64,000 bases of DNA from Berberis thunbergii. Its lineage: Eukaryota > Streptophyta > Magnoliopsida > Ranunculales > Berberidaceae. Below the pieces are notes generated by a model. The model did no database searches. It was not told the DNA's origin and saw only the letters and a program-made list of their open reading frames with translations. Positions 43,097-54,402 of the stretch are shown piece after piece. Every line of letters begins with the position of its first letter. Position 1 is the first letter of the stretch. Made by a program: the position numbers and the translations under genes. Where the stretch lies: contig QNQO01000199.1 of NCBI GenBank assembly GCA_003290165.1, positions 186,001-250,000 of the forward strand. Direction: 5' to 3'.

Positions 43097-43752
43097 GTAC
43101 ATACCAATTCCTAAAGTGGGTGCAGGGCCCCAGTATTGTCCAAAATGAAATAAGGTATTGACTTAGGAACCCCATCATTATCCATTATCCACAAACTAAG
43201 CCCAAAGCTACCCACATTGGATTTGGCTAGGGCCGTCCAACTTTCAAGTTCAACCATACGGTTCGTTGGTTGGTTGTTAGTTTACCCAATATCTTATGTG
43301 GTAAAAAGAAAAATAAAATAAAATGGAAAACAATTGAATAATAAAATCGAAGCTGTATATATTAAAAAAAAAGAACAAAAGTTGAGGTGTCTAGACAACC
43401 TTCAAGTTTGCAAGCAGTGATTTAGAATCACGATGGTGGTGCCTTATAAATGTGGTAACAAATATGAATCAAATCAAGGCTAAGTTTGTTGCACAACTTT
43501 AGCATTAGACATATTTATAGAGAAAGTAAGAAAGATGCTAATTTGCCTTGGAAAGCCGTACGTATGGCTATGAGAGTGCACTGCAATTTACTCCTCACGG
43601 CGACCCCTTGCCAATTGCATCTCATATTGTAGTCATCATATGCTAGCAGGAAACTCTAGTTGAGAAGATACTCATTTTGTTTGCTCAATGCCATGTCTTG
43701 TAACTGCCTCTTACTTACTTTTTCTTTGATTTCTCTCATTTACTACCTCTGT

Positions 43753-44628
43753 TGCCTGTTATTATGTCCGCCCTTGTTTCTTATTTCCTTTTCTTCATTC
43801 TTTTTAATAAACTGGGGGGGGGGGGGAATATTGTATATCAGCATCAAATTTTTTGTTTGTTTGTTTGTTTGTTTTTTTTTTTTTTTTTATCTTGTTGGTG
43901 TGTAAATAATCACTTAGGTTTTTATTATAGCCACACACAGAGTTAAAATTTAGTAAAACATTCGTTAGGTTTTTCTAAGCCCACATTAGGTTTATTTTTC
44001 TATTATGTTATTGCTTCAACACAACTCATGATCTTCAACTTCTCAGTTACATCCTTGAAATACACAAAGGTTTGTTGTGACATCCTCGACATCAACAAAA
44101 ATATCACATCAAACCAAATCTTGTAAATTAAAAAGATGAAAAAACCGAAAATGCAATTGAAAATTTAGATATTGTGTGAAATAACCTAATTTCTAGTTTG
44201 ATTGCCTATTAAAGATTACCTTAAGTTTCACTTAAAAGGACCCTACTAAATGATAATTTTTGTTTACTAATTCCAATGAACTCATATGAGCAGAAATTTT
44301 GAGATAAACATCAAAAATTATATGTATCAAAGAATTTCGGCTTGTTTTGAAATGTGTGTCTCAAGATATGTTAAATGGGATAAAATGGAATTTCTCTATT
44401 AACATCAAGAAGCGAGTGAGGGTCCACCTTTGCTGAGAAATAGGCTAACCGGTAGGGTCGAAGACCACCCGAAAGAGTTGTCCTTAAACAGAAATCTCGA
44501 GGAACAATGTCGAAACATGCCGAAATTTTAACGCGATGTTTTCTAGTGTAAATTTGTAATTTTAACAGCTCAAATGATTTAATTCATAATTTTTTTTAGT
44601 TTGGGTAGGGTATTTTTAGCTAAATAAA
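43753..44628. other. No gene recognised
   Basis: AT-rich spacer with a G run (43816-43826) and T-rich tract (43850-43888). No gene recognised. Confidence 0.5.
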
Positions 44629-44640
44629 ACTTAACTATGT

Positions 44641-47603
44641 GGCCACAAAGCCCCGGGGCCGGATAGCTTCCACGCCTTGTTCTTCCAACACTATTGGGAT
44701 ATTGTTAAGAAAAATGTCATCGATGTAGTGACCAATTTTTCACTACCGGGACCATGGATCCCAACCTTAATGAAACTTTCTTTACCATAATTCCGAAGGT
44801 CTCCAATCCCCTGATAAGTTCTGACCGATCGGCCTATGCAATGTTATCTATAAGGTCATCTCTAAAATCCTTGCCAACCGATTAAACCCTTGTTGGATAA
44901 TATCATTTCCCCCAACCAAGGTGCATTCCTCAAGGGTAGTTCCATCACAGACAATGTTAATCTGGCTCATGAGACCTTTTTCCAGATGAAACATTGTAGA
45001 TGTAGGGAGCAAGGTTGGATGACTATTAAAATCGATATGGCTAAGGCATACGATCGAGCGGAGTGGACCTTCCTTATTCAAATTCTGAGACAACTTGGTT
45101 TCACAGAGAAATGGATCACACTCATCCACCAATGTGTCTCCACTACCTCTCTCAGAGTTATTTTAAATTGCTCTCCACTCCCACCAATTAAACCAACAAG
45201 AGGCATTCGACAAGGAGACCTACTCTCCCCTTACCTCTTTATTCTGGTGGCGGAAGCATTGTCACGATTACTCACACAAGCAGAGTTGAACAATACCATA
45301 AAAGGTATTCATCTTAGGCGACGCTCGCCATCCATCAACCATCTCATCTATGTTGATGACCTTATGGTTTTTTGTCGAGCTACGCTCGCCGAAGCACACC
45401 AAGTCAAGGATCTCCTTCCAACTTATTATGAAGCATCGGGACAAACAGTGAACTATGACAAAACCTCGATTTACTACAACTCTAATGTGCACCCAAAACA
45501 TACCAAAATGATAACAAAATTTTGGGCTCCAAGCTAACTTGGGATCCCCTTTGTTGTTCTCCAAGAAAAAAAATGTCGACTTCCAATTCATTGTCGACAA
45601 AATTAATAATAAACTGGCATCTTAGAAAGCGAAAGTCCTCTCCCAAGATGGAAGAACGATGATGATCAAAGCGGTTCTTCACTCTATCCCAGTTTACACA
45701 ATGCAAACATTCATTTTCCCTTGCTCGACCACTACCCAAATAGACAATCAAGCCTGCAATTTTTAGTGGAATGGTACCGAAGAAGGCACATCTAAACACA
45801 TGTGTACATGGGCCAAATCCACTGTTCCACATCATCTTGGCGGACTCAATATCCCACCGGCCAGACTGAAAACTTGGCCTCAAAGCCAAATCCATTTGGC
45901 ATGCAATTGCTAACCCTCACCCACCTTGTAACACACAACTAAAAGCTATTTACTTCCAGGAAAAAACTATCTTTCAATTAGCCAAATCCCCTTCTACGCC
46001 ATCATTTGCCTGGAAAGGCAACCTTTCAACACTTAACAAAATGAGACATCATCTTATATGGCAGATTAGATCCGGGTAATGAGATTAATCTTTGGAAGGA
46101 TTGTTGGGTGAAACCATGCCTTATGCTTGCCGACTGTGTTGTGCCCAATACGCTCTCCCACTCACTGATCACAGTGAGAGATCTATGAACTCAGGATAGT
46201 CCAAATCCGAGTTGGAACTTAGAACTGCTTTCCTCCCTCTTTCCATTACCTGTGGTGAGATACATTCTCAATATTATCATTCGCGCTTTTGACTCCCCGA
46301 CACTTTAATATGGAAACCTGAGAAATAGGGTGTTTTCTCAGTCAAAAGCGCAACAAGAATTTTTCTCCTTGAAAAAATAGAACCAAATACCTCCCGCCTT
46401 AACAGGCACGACCTTAGCCCCAAAATAGCCAGGGAAATATGGCGTATCAAGGCCCCATAAAATTCCATACTCCTGGTCTGGAAAGTCACCAAGGGCATCT
46501 TGCTTACCATGTCCAACCTGAATCGTATCCATATGCAAATTGAAGGCTGTTGTGTCTTCTGCCATCATCATCAAGAGGATGTGGTCCACCTTTTTTTTCT
46601 ATGCCCGGTGATTCAAAGACTATGGTTACTATCACCCCTTCCCATTAATTGGAGTTTGGCAAATGTCCCCTACCTGAACACTAACAATTTTGTCAAATTC
46701 CTATGGGACTTGGTTGCCACCATGCCTCACGTACGCGAGGAGATCTTGTCCTAATTCACATTATTCATCCATCATATCTGGCAAACCCATAATAATTGTA
46801 TTTTCAAAAAAGGGAAACTCTTTATCTTGCATTTCAACAAGGCTACAAACCAAACATGGTCAAGGTGGAAAACTTAATGGTTTAACCCCCACCGAATCAA
46901 TGTTGACTTGGAAAACCCAACATCCCTCCACCGTGTCTTGACAAATGCCATAGTGGCCAAACCACGGGCCCCTGCACACCAAAACATGCCTCCCTCAGCC
47001 TCCACTCTTCAATACCACAATCATAACCAAACCTTTCTAGGATCCTTACTATTCACTACCGACTTATGAAAGTCAACAATCATAGAATCAACACCCTAAT
47101 TAGCAACTCCAGCCCCTCATCTGATTCTATATCTTCTAATATGATTGTGGTTACTTGCGATGCTTGTTTATTTGATTCTTCTAAACAGGGGGCTTTTGGT
47201 GTTATGGCGGTAGATGCTTCTGGTGAGATGCGTGCCACTTTGATGGATACAATTCCTAGCCAAGTAACAGAGAGTACTATGGCCGAACTTTTTGCAGCAG
47301 AAGCCGCTCTTTTACTTGTTCAAGTAAAGCAGTGCTCGACAGGGTTGATCTTAGAGGACTCCAGTGCTTTACTCTCGACTTTGCAAATTTGATGGATCGG
47401 TAGACAGACATATGATGGATGTGGCAACCGTTAGTATGTAGTGTTCAAACTCTTCTCTCAAATTTGTCTAACTGGGTCTGTAAATATATCCCAAAAAACC
47501 TAAATAGAGAAACACATGTTTTGGCTTCAAACAGGAGGAAACAACTATGTAATGACTATTAATATTTTTATATTATGGCATATGTTTTATTAAAAAAAAA
47601 AAA
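44641..47603 (+). mobile_element. L1-type LINE, 5'-truncated (family A copy 2)
   Basis: It starts within RT and ends in a 13-base A-tract (47592-47603/6). Flanked by a 12-bp target duplication acttaactatgt (44629-44640 and 47604-47615). Same family as 6390-8590. The endonuclease domain is absent. Confidence 0.95.
44645..47540 (+). pseudogene. LINE RT, zf-RVT and RNase H remnant
   Basis: SPGPDSFHALFFQHYWDIV (44653-44712) begins the RT, though it needs a frame change later. The longest open part (44890-45537) holds NIISPNQGAFLKGSSI, KIDMAKAYDRAEW, RGIRQGDLLSPYLF and the active site IYVDDLMVF (~45346-45372). Then zf-RVT CCVFCHHHQEDVVHLFFLC (46541-46600) and RNase H CDACLFDSSKQGAFG ... STMAELFAAEAALL (47156-47318). 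RT catalytic residues are intact, but stops and frameshifts downstream disable the protein. Confidence 0.85.
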
Positions 47604-47615
47604 ACTTAACTATGT

Positions 47616-48404
47616 CTTACACTAGTAGTGAAAGCCGAAATTAGTCCTTTTAGCCCAGTGCCCAAATAACCCAACTCCCAAGAATTTAATTCTCCACTTT
47701 CAAGTGAACAACACCATTTTTTTTTTTTTAAATGTAGACATGTTTTAAAGTAAAAATAAATAGGCAACATTGAAGACAGGCACCAGGAACGGTTGAATTC
47801 ACTCTTAACATCCAACCCCCAAGAATTGAAGTCTCCACTTGAACTCTAGATTTTGCAATAAGTGAATACCATTTGGATTCTTACTCTTAAATGATCACAA
47901 AAACTTACTGTTATTGAAGGATCTGTTATGCATGATTGCTAAGTTTCAAACCTCTAGGCATTCACAAGATTGGACGCATACTCAATGTGAAACTATAACA
48001 CTCTTCTGTTCTCCCCTCCCTCATGGAATTGTTCAATTAATAATGGTTCGTACACTCCAACTACAATTTTTGCTCTAGTCGAGTAAACTCATCAACTAAG
48101 GTTCAATTTAATAAATGGTGTGAACCCGAGCCAACTGTCTTCCTCTTGTACCCGTATGTGTATCCTCAAGATTGACGTGTCGAAAATGATCACAAATAAT
48201 TAAGATTCCTATTATTGGATCTGGGGATCCTTATTTATTATTATTTTTTTGTACATGGGAGTCCAGTAGCATCCATCATCACTTTATTGTTGTTAAGCAT
48301 CATTTTCATTGCAGGTAGACATTAACTAATGAGTCCCTTTGTGTATGTTAGTTTCAGTATATATTTTAACAAGTGAGAGCAACTATCCTTTAACATGCAT
48401 GATC
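47616..48404 (+). promoter_or_regulatory. Upstream region of the CYP96A gene
   Basis: About 790 bp between the LINE and the P450 start. AT-rich, no other gene. The nearest TATA-like sequence is tatatatt at 48358-48365, 40 bp before the ATG, which would give a very short leader. The transcription start is not decided by the sequence. Confidence 0.35.
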
Positions 48405-49979
48405 ATGGATTCCTCTTTAGTAGCTTCCTTGTTTTCTCATTTGAAGTCGTCTTTGTTTTCTCATTCCATGAGATGGCCTGAGCTTGTTCTTGCATTCACT
48501 ACCTTCATGATCATGAGATTTTGGTATACATTTCAAAAAAATAAAGTCTTCGTTCGCTGGCCAATCCTCAATGCTTTGCCTTCTCTCCTTCAAAATGTGC
48601 ATCGTGTCCATGAGTGGACAGTAGAGATATCCAACCAGGTTGGCAGCACTATAGTAGGAAGAGGCCCTATATTTGGCCGATCAGAGATATTGTTCACATG
48701 TGACCCGAGAAATGTAGAGTACATGGTCAGGACAAATTTCGCCAACTACCCCAAAGGTCCAGAGTTTTTAGAGGATTTCGATCTTATAGGCAATGGGATC
48801 TTTAATGTCGATTTCAAGTCATGGCATGCACAAAGGAGGATGGCACACACGTTGTTCATGTCCAAGGAGTTTCGGAGCTTCACTTCTAATGTCAGCCGGA
48901 ACTTGGTGCAAGATGCCCTCCTACCTTTGATGTCACATGTTGCTAGACAAGGAACTGTCGTGGACTTGGAGGACGTCTTCTTGAGGTATGCATTTGATAG
49001 TATTTACACTGTTATATTTGGGAGAACTTCCAATTATCTTTCTATAAGCTTACCCTCAGATGAGTTTGCTAAAGCGATTGATGATGGAACGGAAGCGATG
49101 TTCTTTAGACATATTATGCCCAGTCCAGTTTGGAAATTATTTCGTTTGCTGAAGATAGGAAAGGAGAAGAAACTTGCTGAGGCATGGAAAACCATAGATG
49201 AACATCTAGCAAAAAACATTCCTTGGAAAAGGGAAGAGTTAAATAAAGGGGTAGAAGCAAAGGATCTGTTAGCATCATACATGAGGAATACAGAAAGCAA
49301 TGGAAATGGTCTGTTGAAGGATGACAAGTTTCTCCGAGACACTGTCTTGAGTTTCCTTTTCGCAGGGAGGGACTCAACTGGAACATCACTCACTTGGTTC
49401 TTCTGGTTGATATCGAAAACTCCTCGTGTAGAGGAAAATATATTGGAAGAACTAAGGATTGTACATTCTAGAAAAGTTGATAAAGGAAGGAAGCCATGGA
49501 TGTTTGATTCGGAAGATTTGAAAGGATTGGTGTATTTGCATGCAGCCATAACTGAAGCTCTGAGGCTGTATCCACCACTTCCTATGAATAGAAAAATGGC
49601 TTTAAATGAAGATGTGTTACCTGATGGGACTATAATGAAACCTGGGACAAAAATATTGTTCTCTATGTATGCAATGGCAAGAATGGAATGGGTATGGGGT
49701 AAAGACTGTTCAGAATTCAAGCCCGAGAGATGGATCAATGCAGAAGGACAAATAAGTCATGAACCTACCTCAAAGTTCTTTGTCTTCAATGCTGGACCAA
49801 GGACTTGTATTGGCAAAGACATGGCTTTTACTCAATTGAAGCTGGCGGCTGCAGCTGTAATTTTCAATTTTCACGTACAAGTGGTAGCTAGTCATGATGT
49901 CAGGCCGAAGCCATCGCTTGTCCTCCATACTAAGAACGGCTTACTAGCAACGATAAAAGAAAGGGTGGTTGATAATTGA
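48405..49979 (+). CDS. Cytochrome P450, CYP96A type (MAH1-like)
   Basis: Intronless 524-residue reading frame, the usual size for CYP96A (CYP86 clan, typically intronless). Visible parts: an N-terminal membrane anchor about residues 22-40; the I-helix oxygen-binding motif AGRDST at 320-325; the K-helix EALR at 384-387 (ExxR); FKPERW; and the heme loop FNAGPRTCIG at 461-470 with cysteine 468 as the iron ligand. CYP96A enzymes are ER monooxygenases acting on long-chain aliphatics. Arabidopsis CYP96A15 (MAH1) makes secondary alcohols and ketones of stem wax, but the substrate here is unknown. I chose the ATG at 48405 because it places the anchor correctly; an in-frame ATG at 48339 would add 22 unusual residues. 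All key motifs are intact and no break is seen, so it is likely functional. Confidence 0.93.
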   Translation: MDSSLVASLFSHLKSSLFSHSMRWPELVLAFTTFMIMRFWYTFQKNKVFVRWPILNALPSLLQNVHRVHEWTVEISNQVGSTIVGRGPIFGRSEILFTCDPRNVEYMVRTNFANYPKGPEFLEDFDLIGNGIFNVDFKSWHAQRRMAHTLFMSKEFRSFTSNVSRNLVQDALLPLMSHVARQGTVVDLEDVFLRYAFDSIYTVIFGRTSNYLSISLPSDEFAKAIDDGTEAMFFRHIMPSPVWKLFRLLKIGKEKKLAEAWKTIDEHLAKNIPWKREELNKGVEAKDLLASYMRNTESNGNGLLKDDKFLRDTVLSFLFAGRDSTGTSLTWFFWLISKTPRVEENILEELRIVHSRKVDKGRKPWMFDSEDLKGLVYLHAAITEALRLYPPLPMNRKMALNEDVLPDGTIMKPGTKILFSMYAMARMEWVWGKDCSEFKPERWINAEGQISHEPTSKFFVFNAGPRTCIGKDMAFTQLKLAAAAVIFNFHVQVVASHDVRPKPSLVLHTKNGLLATIKERVVDN

Positions 49980-50038
49980 ATTATCGAGGAGACAATAAGT
50001 ACTTGCAACAATGTGCTATATATATTAATTCTGATATC

Positions 50039-50044
50039 AATAAA
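50039..50044 (+). terminator. Probable polyadenylation signal of CYP96A
   Basis: AATAAA 60 bp after the P450 stop codon, in AT-rich sequence, a normal plant position. Confidence 0.5.
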
Positions 50045-50390
50045 TTTCCACATGTTCAAATATTTTTTGAACATAAAGTATTTATAGGTAGAGTTAACAG
50101 TCAACCATCGATCAGTCCAACCAAAGATGTCTTTAAGCAAAAAAAAAAAAAAAAAAAAAAAACCATCAACCATAGATGTGATGGGATGATTGTGTATGGA
50201 AAGAAAAGACAGGCAACTACTTAATTAGTTTGAAGATAATTCATAACACATTACAACAAACGTACAATCACATTAAATTTTATAGCTACTCATGGATAGC
50301 AATTGCATAGGAATATAATTAATGTTCATTTTAGGTTAAGGAAGGTGGCACATGCATGATTAGGAGTGGGATTGTCCAATTTAAGACGAG
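50045..50390. other. CYP96A 3' flank
   Basis: Non-coding, with a 24-base A run at 50140-50162. No gene recognised. Confidence 0.5.
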
Positions 50391-50551
50391 CTTGTCTAAC
50401 TGGCGAGGAAACCAGCGAGGGAGGGGGTGGGAACCCTCCATCCCCCTCGGGATAAGTGAAAGGAGATGAGGCACTCATCCCGAGGGGGATGGAGGGTTCC
50501 GACCCCCTCCCTCGTTGGTTTCCTCGACAGTTAGAATTTCTGATTTAAGAC
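50391..50551. mobile_element. Near-perfect hairpin element (foldback MITE)
   Basis: Arms 50397-50453 and 50477-50534 are reverse complements over ~58 bp with about three mismatches, around a ~23-nt loop (aagtgaaaggagatgaggca...). The flanks carry atttaagacg on both sides (about 50381-50390 and 50552-50561), a possible 10-bp target duplication. The right end reads inward as cagaaattctaact, like the CAGAAATTCTA end of the 111-bp MITEs at 40542, and both share gataagtgaaa in the loop region. Confidence 0.75.
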
Positions 50552-51540
50552 GCAACTCCTGCTTTTTTTTTTTTTTTTTGAGAAGTGAGTTGAGATTTGT
50601 TTAGGTTCCTAACCTAAAAAGTAATCTGATTACTAAAAAAAAAAAAAAAAAAAAAAAAGTCCTAAGCTTGTACTTAGTTTGTTTTAGCTGTTTGTCATTC
50701 TATATATATATTACAATTCAGAGTGGTGTTTTACTATTCATTGTTGACTGTGACAAATTAAAAATTGAAAATAAATAATGGCTAGGATTGAAAGTTAGAA
50801 AATATGTTCATTTTCTATGATGACATGTTTGTAAATATAAAACATGTAAAAGGGTTAAGAAAATAAAAAAGTTGAGAAAAAAAGTTGGTGGAATGTACAT
50901 GTGGCGAAGAGAGAAAATATTGTGTGTTTTTTCCTCAACATGAAAATTATCATAATTATCTATGTAGTTGTCAGATTCTGGTAAATTTTGTGCCGGTGAA
51001 ATGTATTTTTGAAGATCTTTCTAACAAAACTAATGATCAATACAAACGCTAAAATTTTGAATTTTTTTTTTTAATATTTCATGCCTAAGTATAATATTTT
51101 TCAAACAAAACGGACGAACATTTAATGAACATTCAAACAAAGACCCCGAACATTCAATCGAATCTAATTTAACCGAGTTTAATCTAAAAAAATTAGTTTA
51201 CATTCTAAAATATTTTTTTATGAAATTGGTTGAGGCAATGGTGGGATGGTGGTGAGTGTGTCCAGGGCATGGAATTAGGAGCAAAAAAAACTATGCGGAG
51301 TGCCAACGGCACGGGTAATATGCTAGTTTCCCTTACATTCCAAACCTTATTTGACAAGGTTTGTGAAAGAAAATTATGATTTGGAAAGGGCGCTTGCTAA
51401 ATAACGCCACCAATTCTATTGAAGGACAGTATCAATACCCTTTTTTTTTTAAGGACACCATCACCTGTCTGAAGGACAATACCAATATCCTTTTTTTTAA
51501 GGACACCATCACCTGTTTGAAGGACACCACCACCTACTGA
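50552..51540. other. No gene recognised
   Basis: AT-rich, with a T run (50563-50579) and A run (50636-50658) 56 bp apart in inverted orientation. At 51416-51540 a short repeat (gaaggaca.ta.caat..cc / aaggacaccatcacctg) recurs two to three times with ~54-bp spacing. Confidence 0.5.
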
Positions 51541-51550
51541 AAGACACCAT

Positions 51551-51559
51551 CTATATAAG
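51551..51559 (+). promoter_or_regulatory. TATA box upstream of the PMD-associated 5' exon
   Basis: ctatataag followed ~35 bp on by a pyrimidine-rich leader (ctcctcaactc..., ccctttctctccc). Good plant core promoter context for the reading frame starting at 51961. Confidence 0.45.
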
Positions 51560-51769
51560 CGCCCTTAATCTCCTCAACTCAAAAATTTTCCCTTTCTCTC
51601 CCTATCCAAAAATTTAAACCTGGCACTCTCTTCCCGCCCTCATTCTCCCTTTACTCTCTTGTTCTACTCTCTGCTCTTTCCCTCTACTGTCATTTTGCGA
51701 TACAAAGGTTGGAGGTTTTCGGTGTGTTGGTGTGCGATTCAATTTTTGTGCGATTTTAGGGCTTAGTTG

Positions 51770-52135
51770 GTGTGTGATCCTCCCCGATTTGGTGCATGGT
51801 CTCTTCCTTGTTTAGTTGTGTTCGATTGTTACTTTGAGACTTCGTCCTTGCATTCAACCAAACCCACGAATTCAGGTAAACTCTAAATCTCCATTTCCAT
51901 GACTGTAAATCTCCATGCTTGTCTTGTTTTAATTGTTTCATATTATTTTAAATGTTTAGTATGACAAAGACAAACAAAGATGTTGTATTGGAGGTTGGTG
52001 GTGGTGTTGGCGGTAATGTTGGTGATGGTGTTGTTGGTAGTGTAGGTGGCAGTGGGGGTGGTGTTGGTATTAGTATTGGGGATCATCCAGCTCAAAGATG
52101 ACCAATGATGGCATTTTTAGAAAAACCGTAGCCGT
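51770..52135 (+). repeat. Direct repeat of PMD-element 5' region, copy 1
   Basis: ~360-bp block repeated at 53885-54232. It contains a start codon at 51961 opening MTKTNKDVVLEVGGG, then a Gly/Val-rich run and GDHPAQR with a stop at 52099. Shared ends include gttactttgagacttcgtc/gttactgtgggacttcgtc and agccgtaaaaaataaag. Confidence 0.8.
51961..52101 (+). pseudogene. 5' exon-like Gly-rich ORF of PMD gene
   Basis: 46 codons: MTKTNKDVV, Gly/Val-rich repeats, GDHPAQR. The copy at 54065 is frameshifted. Downstream of the second copy the reading continues toward the PMD coding sequence at 58840, so this is probably a duplicated first exon that is now cut off. No independent function is evident. Confidence 0.4.
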
Positions 52136-52179
52136 AAAAAATAAAGACCTCCAATTTAACGTACTTGTGGACGAGAATG

Positions 52180-52362
52180 TCTTCTACTCAACCCCCAAGG
52201 TGTCCCATTTATCGCATTGACCCAGTAACAGATAGGAAGAACGGTGAGATTATACTGCTAATCAATGATTGTGATTTTGTTTTGTATGATCCAGTGAGAG
52301 AAAGCAATGGATCACTTGAAACATTTCCTGGTATTCGTAATTTTGGCTTCAAAGCGATTTAG
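52180..52362 (+). pseudogene. Possible F-box-associated domain fragment
   Basis: CPIYRIDPVTDRKNGEIILL and NDCDFVLYDPVRES resemble the blade pattern (NGEIL...LVLYDP) of plant F-box-associated interaction domains. Only ~55 codons, no F-box, and the frame ends at 52362. Tentative. Confidence 0.3.
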
Positions 52363-52982
52363 TATGTGGAGAGTCTTCGGTAGTGGCATTAGTGGCTGGC
52401 AGTGGCGGGGAGAAGCAACAATGAGCAGAGATAAACAAATCAGAGAAAGTGAAACACGGAGAAGGCTGTCTTATATGTTTAAATTGTGATTGCAGTTTGT
52501 GTTTACCTACATCGGCTATGACAATGCTGTTTTTGAAGTGTTATATGTTGCTGAAGTTGCATTCAGAACTCCTTGTGTGGTTTACCCTTTTGGTTAGTAA
52601 TTGCGTCTTATTTTCTACTTAGATTGGTGGACTTCATTTCATTACAAGTAATCTTAGTTGTAACTCTTGTCTAAGCACCATTTCAGTCGAAACCTCAACT
52701 TTTGTCAAATATCAGGAAGCTAATCCCATGTATATCCTTTGGATGCAATGATCGAAGTATGAATATTATTTCCTCTTGTTTGTATTCAATGCTATTTAGC
52801 TTAGGAATTATGATGATCAGATGGTTGGATGGGTATTATCGTATTCTTTAGCTAGCTAATGTGTTCAACACTGTCTGATAACTTCATAAATGTTATTGGC
52901 ATCGTACTTCGTAAACTTCCTTGATTTTCGAAAGACAGGGTTGATGCTTATCTTAGACCTTTTAAAAATTCCTTCAACATGT
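52363..52982. other. No gene recognised
   Basis: AT-rich sequence between the F-box-like scrap and the CACTA MITE. An open frame at 52307-52489 is short and unsupported. Confidence 0.45.
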
Positions 52983-53290
52983 CACTACACCAAATTGGCA
53001 CTTTTGTAACAACTCTAAAAACAGTATCACTTTTAAGATGTTACAATTCACCAAACAATTTCAAATCAAAACTAAATTTAGTTAAAAAATGAAAAACAGT
53101 AACAAAAAAAAATGATACTATAAGTTGGATCACCGTGAATAGTATCACTTTTATAATCATACTCTTCATGGTGATACTATTATTGTATCATTTTGTTTGT
53201 GAAAATGTGTAAAGTTGTTAAGTGAATTGTTACACTTCAAAAGTGATACTGTTTTAGGGGATGTTACAAAAATGCCAATATGGTGTAGTG
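52983..53290. mobile_element. CACTA-type MITE
   Basis: 308 bp, begins CACTACACCAAATTGGCA and ends TGCCAATATGGTGTAGTG, flanked by TGT on both sides (52980-52982, 53291-53293). The interior shows further inverted pairs such as aacagtatcacttttaa / ttcaaaagtgatactgttt. No coding. The termini match the big CACTA elements (CACTACACCAAA) but the subterminal motif is different. Confidence 0.9.
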
Positions 53291-53293
53291 TGT

Positions 53294-53884
53294 TGTTTCC
53301 TGTTTCACAACTTGGTACTCGAGTTATTTAATCCTTCATTGTGAACAATTTCTTAGTCCATTTGTCATGCTTGATACTAGTTATACTCTGCTTAACTTGA
53401 TAGTGTGGACAGCCTTGTTCTCTTTGTTCCATTTTCCTTATTCCAAAATGCTTATTTTTGTTAGGACGCTTGAGTTGACTATGGGTTCTTTTCTTTTGTC
53501 AACTTACTATTTTCTTAGTCTCATTACCTAATTAACGACTGAAACTCACATTTCCTTTGTGTTCATTGAAGCCCCATGGATTTCACACTCTTGTTTGTAT
53601 CCACTGGAGAACGACAATCTAGGTTGTCAGGGACTGTATATGAAGCCATTTCCCAGTGACCATTAGATCTTGAAACAGTCCACTAAGTGGCAGATCATCT
53701 TGTTCTCAATTGCTAATAGTAGCTTCTTTGGTCCTTTGCGGGGTTCTATAATGCTAGAGACACTGTATATTAGGATATAAAGTAAAGTCTACCCAGCTAA
53801 GCAGCGTATTCTCTTGTTGAACTCGGTAAGAGGTATGCAGTGACTTGCAGTAACTCTACCCACAAATGTCTCATTATCTACGAC
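53294..53884. other. No gene recognised
   Basis: AT-rich spacer before the second copy of the PMD 5' repeat. Confidence 0.45.
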
Positions 53885-54402
53885 TTATGCAATTGGTGTG
53901 TGGTCTCTTCCTCGCTTCGTTGTGTTCGATTGTTACTGTGGGACTTCGTCTTTGCATTCAATCAAACCCACGAATTCTGGTAAACTCTAAACCTCCATTT
54001 CCTTGACTGTAAATCTCCATGCTTGTTTTGTTTTAATTGTTTCTTATTATTTGAAATGTTTAGTATGACAAAGACAAACAAAGATGTTGTGTTGTGTTGG
54101 AGGTTGGTGGTGGTGCTGGTAGTACTGTTGGTGTTGGTGGCGGTAGTGTTGGTAGTAGTAGTGGGGATCATCCAGCTCAAAGATGACCAATGATGGCGTT
54201 TTTTAGAAAGACCATAGCCGTAAAAAATAAAGAAAAGATGGAAAAGAAAAAAAGCAACAATGGAGGAAGAAAGAAGAGGAGATGAAGATGAGAAAATATG
54301 AAGATGGGGAATGATTTGGTTGATGCGGATGAAGCAGCGACACTCCTATTGCTATAACGAAGTCATCATAGTGTGGTTTGTGAGGTTGAGGAAGTGGATA
54401 AG
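53885..54402 (+). repeat. Direct repeat of PMD-element 5' region, copy 2
   Basis: Diverged copy of 51770-52135 (ATG at 54065), continuing into a Lys/Glu-rich stretch (EKMEKKKSNNGGRKKRR). It is cut at 54402 by the LTR-type element and continues at 58734. Confidence 0.75.

Larger units (their letters stand above)
40089..43752. repeat. Tandem triplication of a 1.22-kb unit
   Basis: Three head-to-tail copies: 40089-41313 (1225 bp), 41314-42533 (1220 bp) and 42534-~43752, almost identical apart from a few single-base changes and indels. Each begins inside the minus-strand LINE (about 270 bp of its 5' part) and includes the LINE-flanking target sequence, a 111-bp foldback element and ~770 bp of AT-rich DNA. 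Junctions read ...cctctgtg|ctacacagac. Because LINE sequence is inside the unit, the triplication happened after LINE insertion, and recently given the identity. Confidence 0.95.

Noticed and set aside
49034..49738. Long minus-strand open frame (234 codons) inside the P450
   Set aside because: Antisense shadow of the CYP96A coding sequence with no recognisable domain.
50563..50658. T-run and A-run pair as a MITE
   Set aside because: Only homopolymers are inverted; no terminal motif or target duplication.
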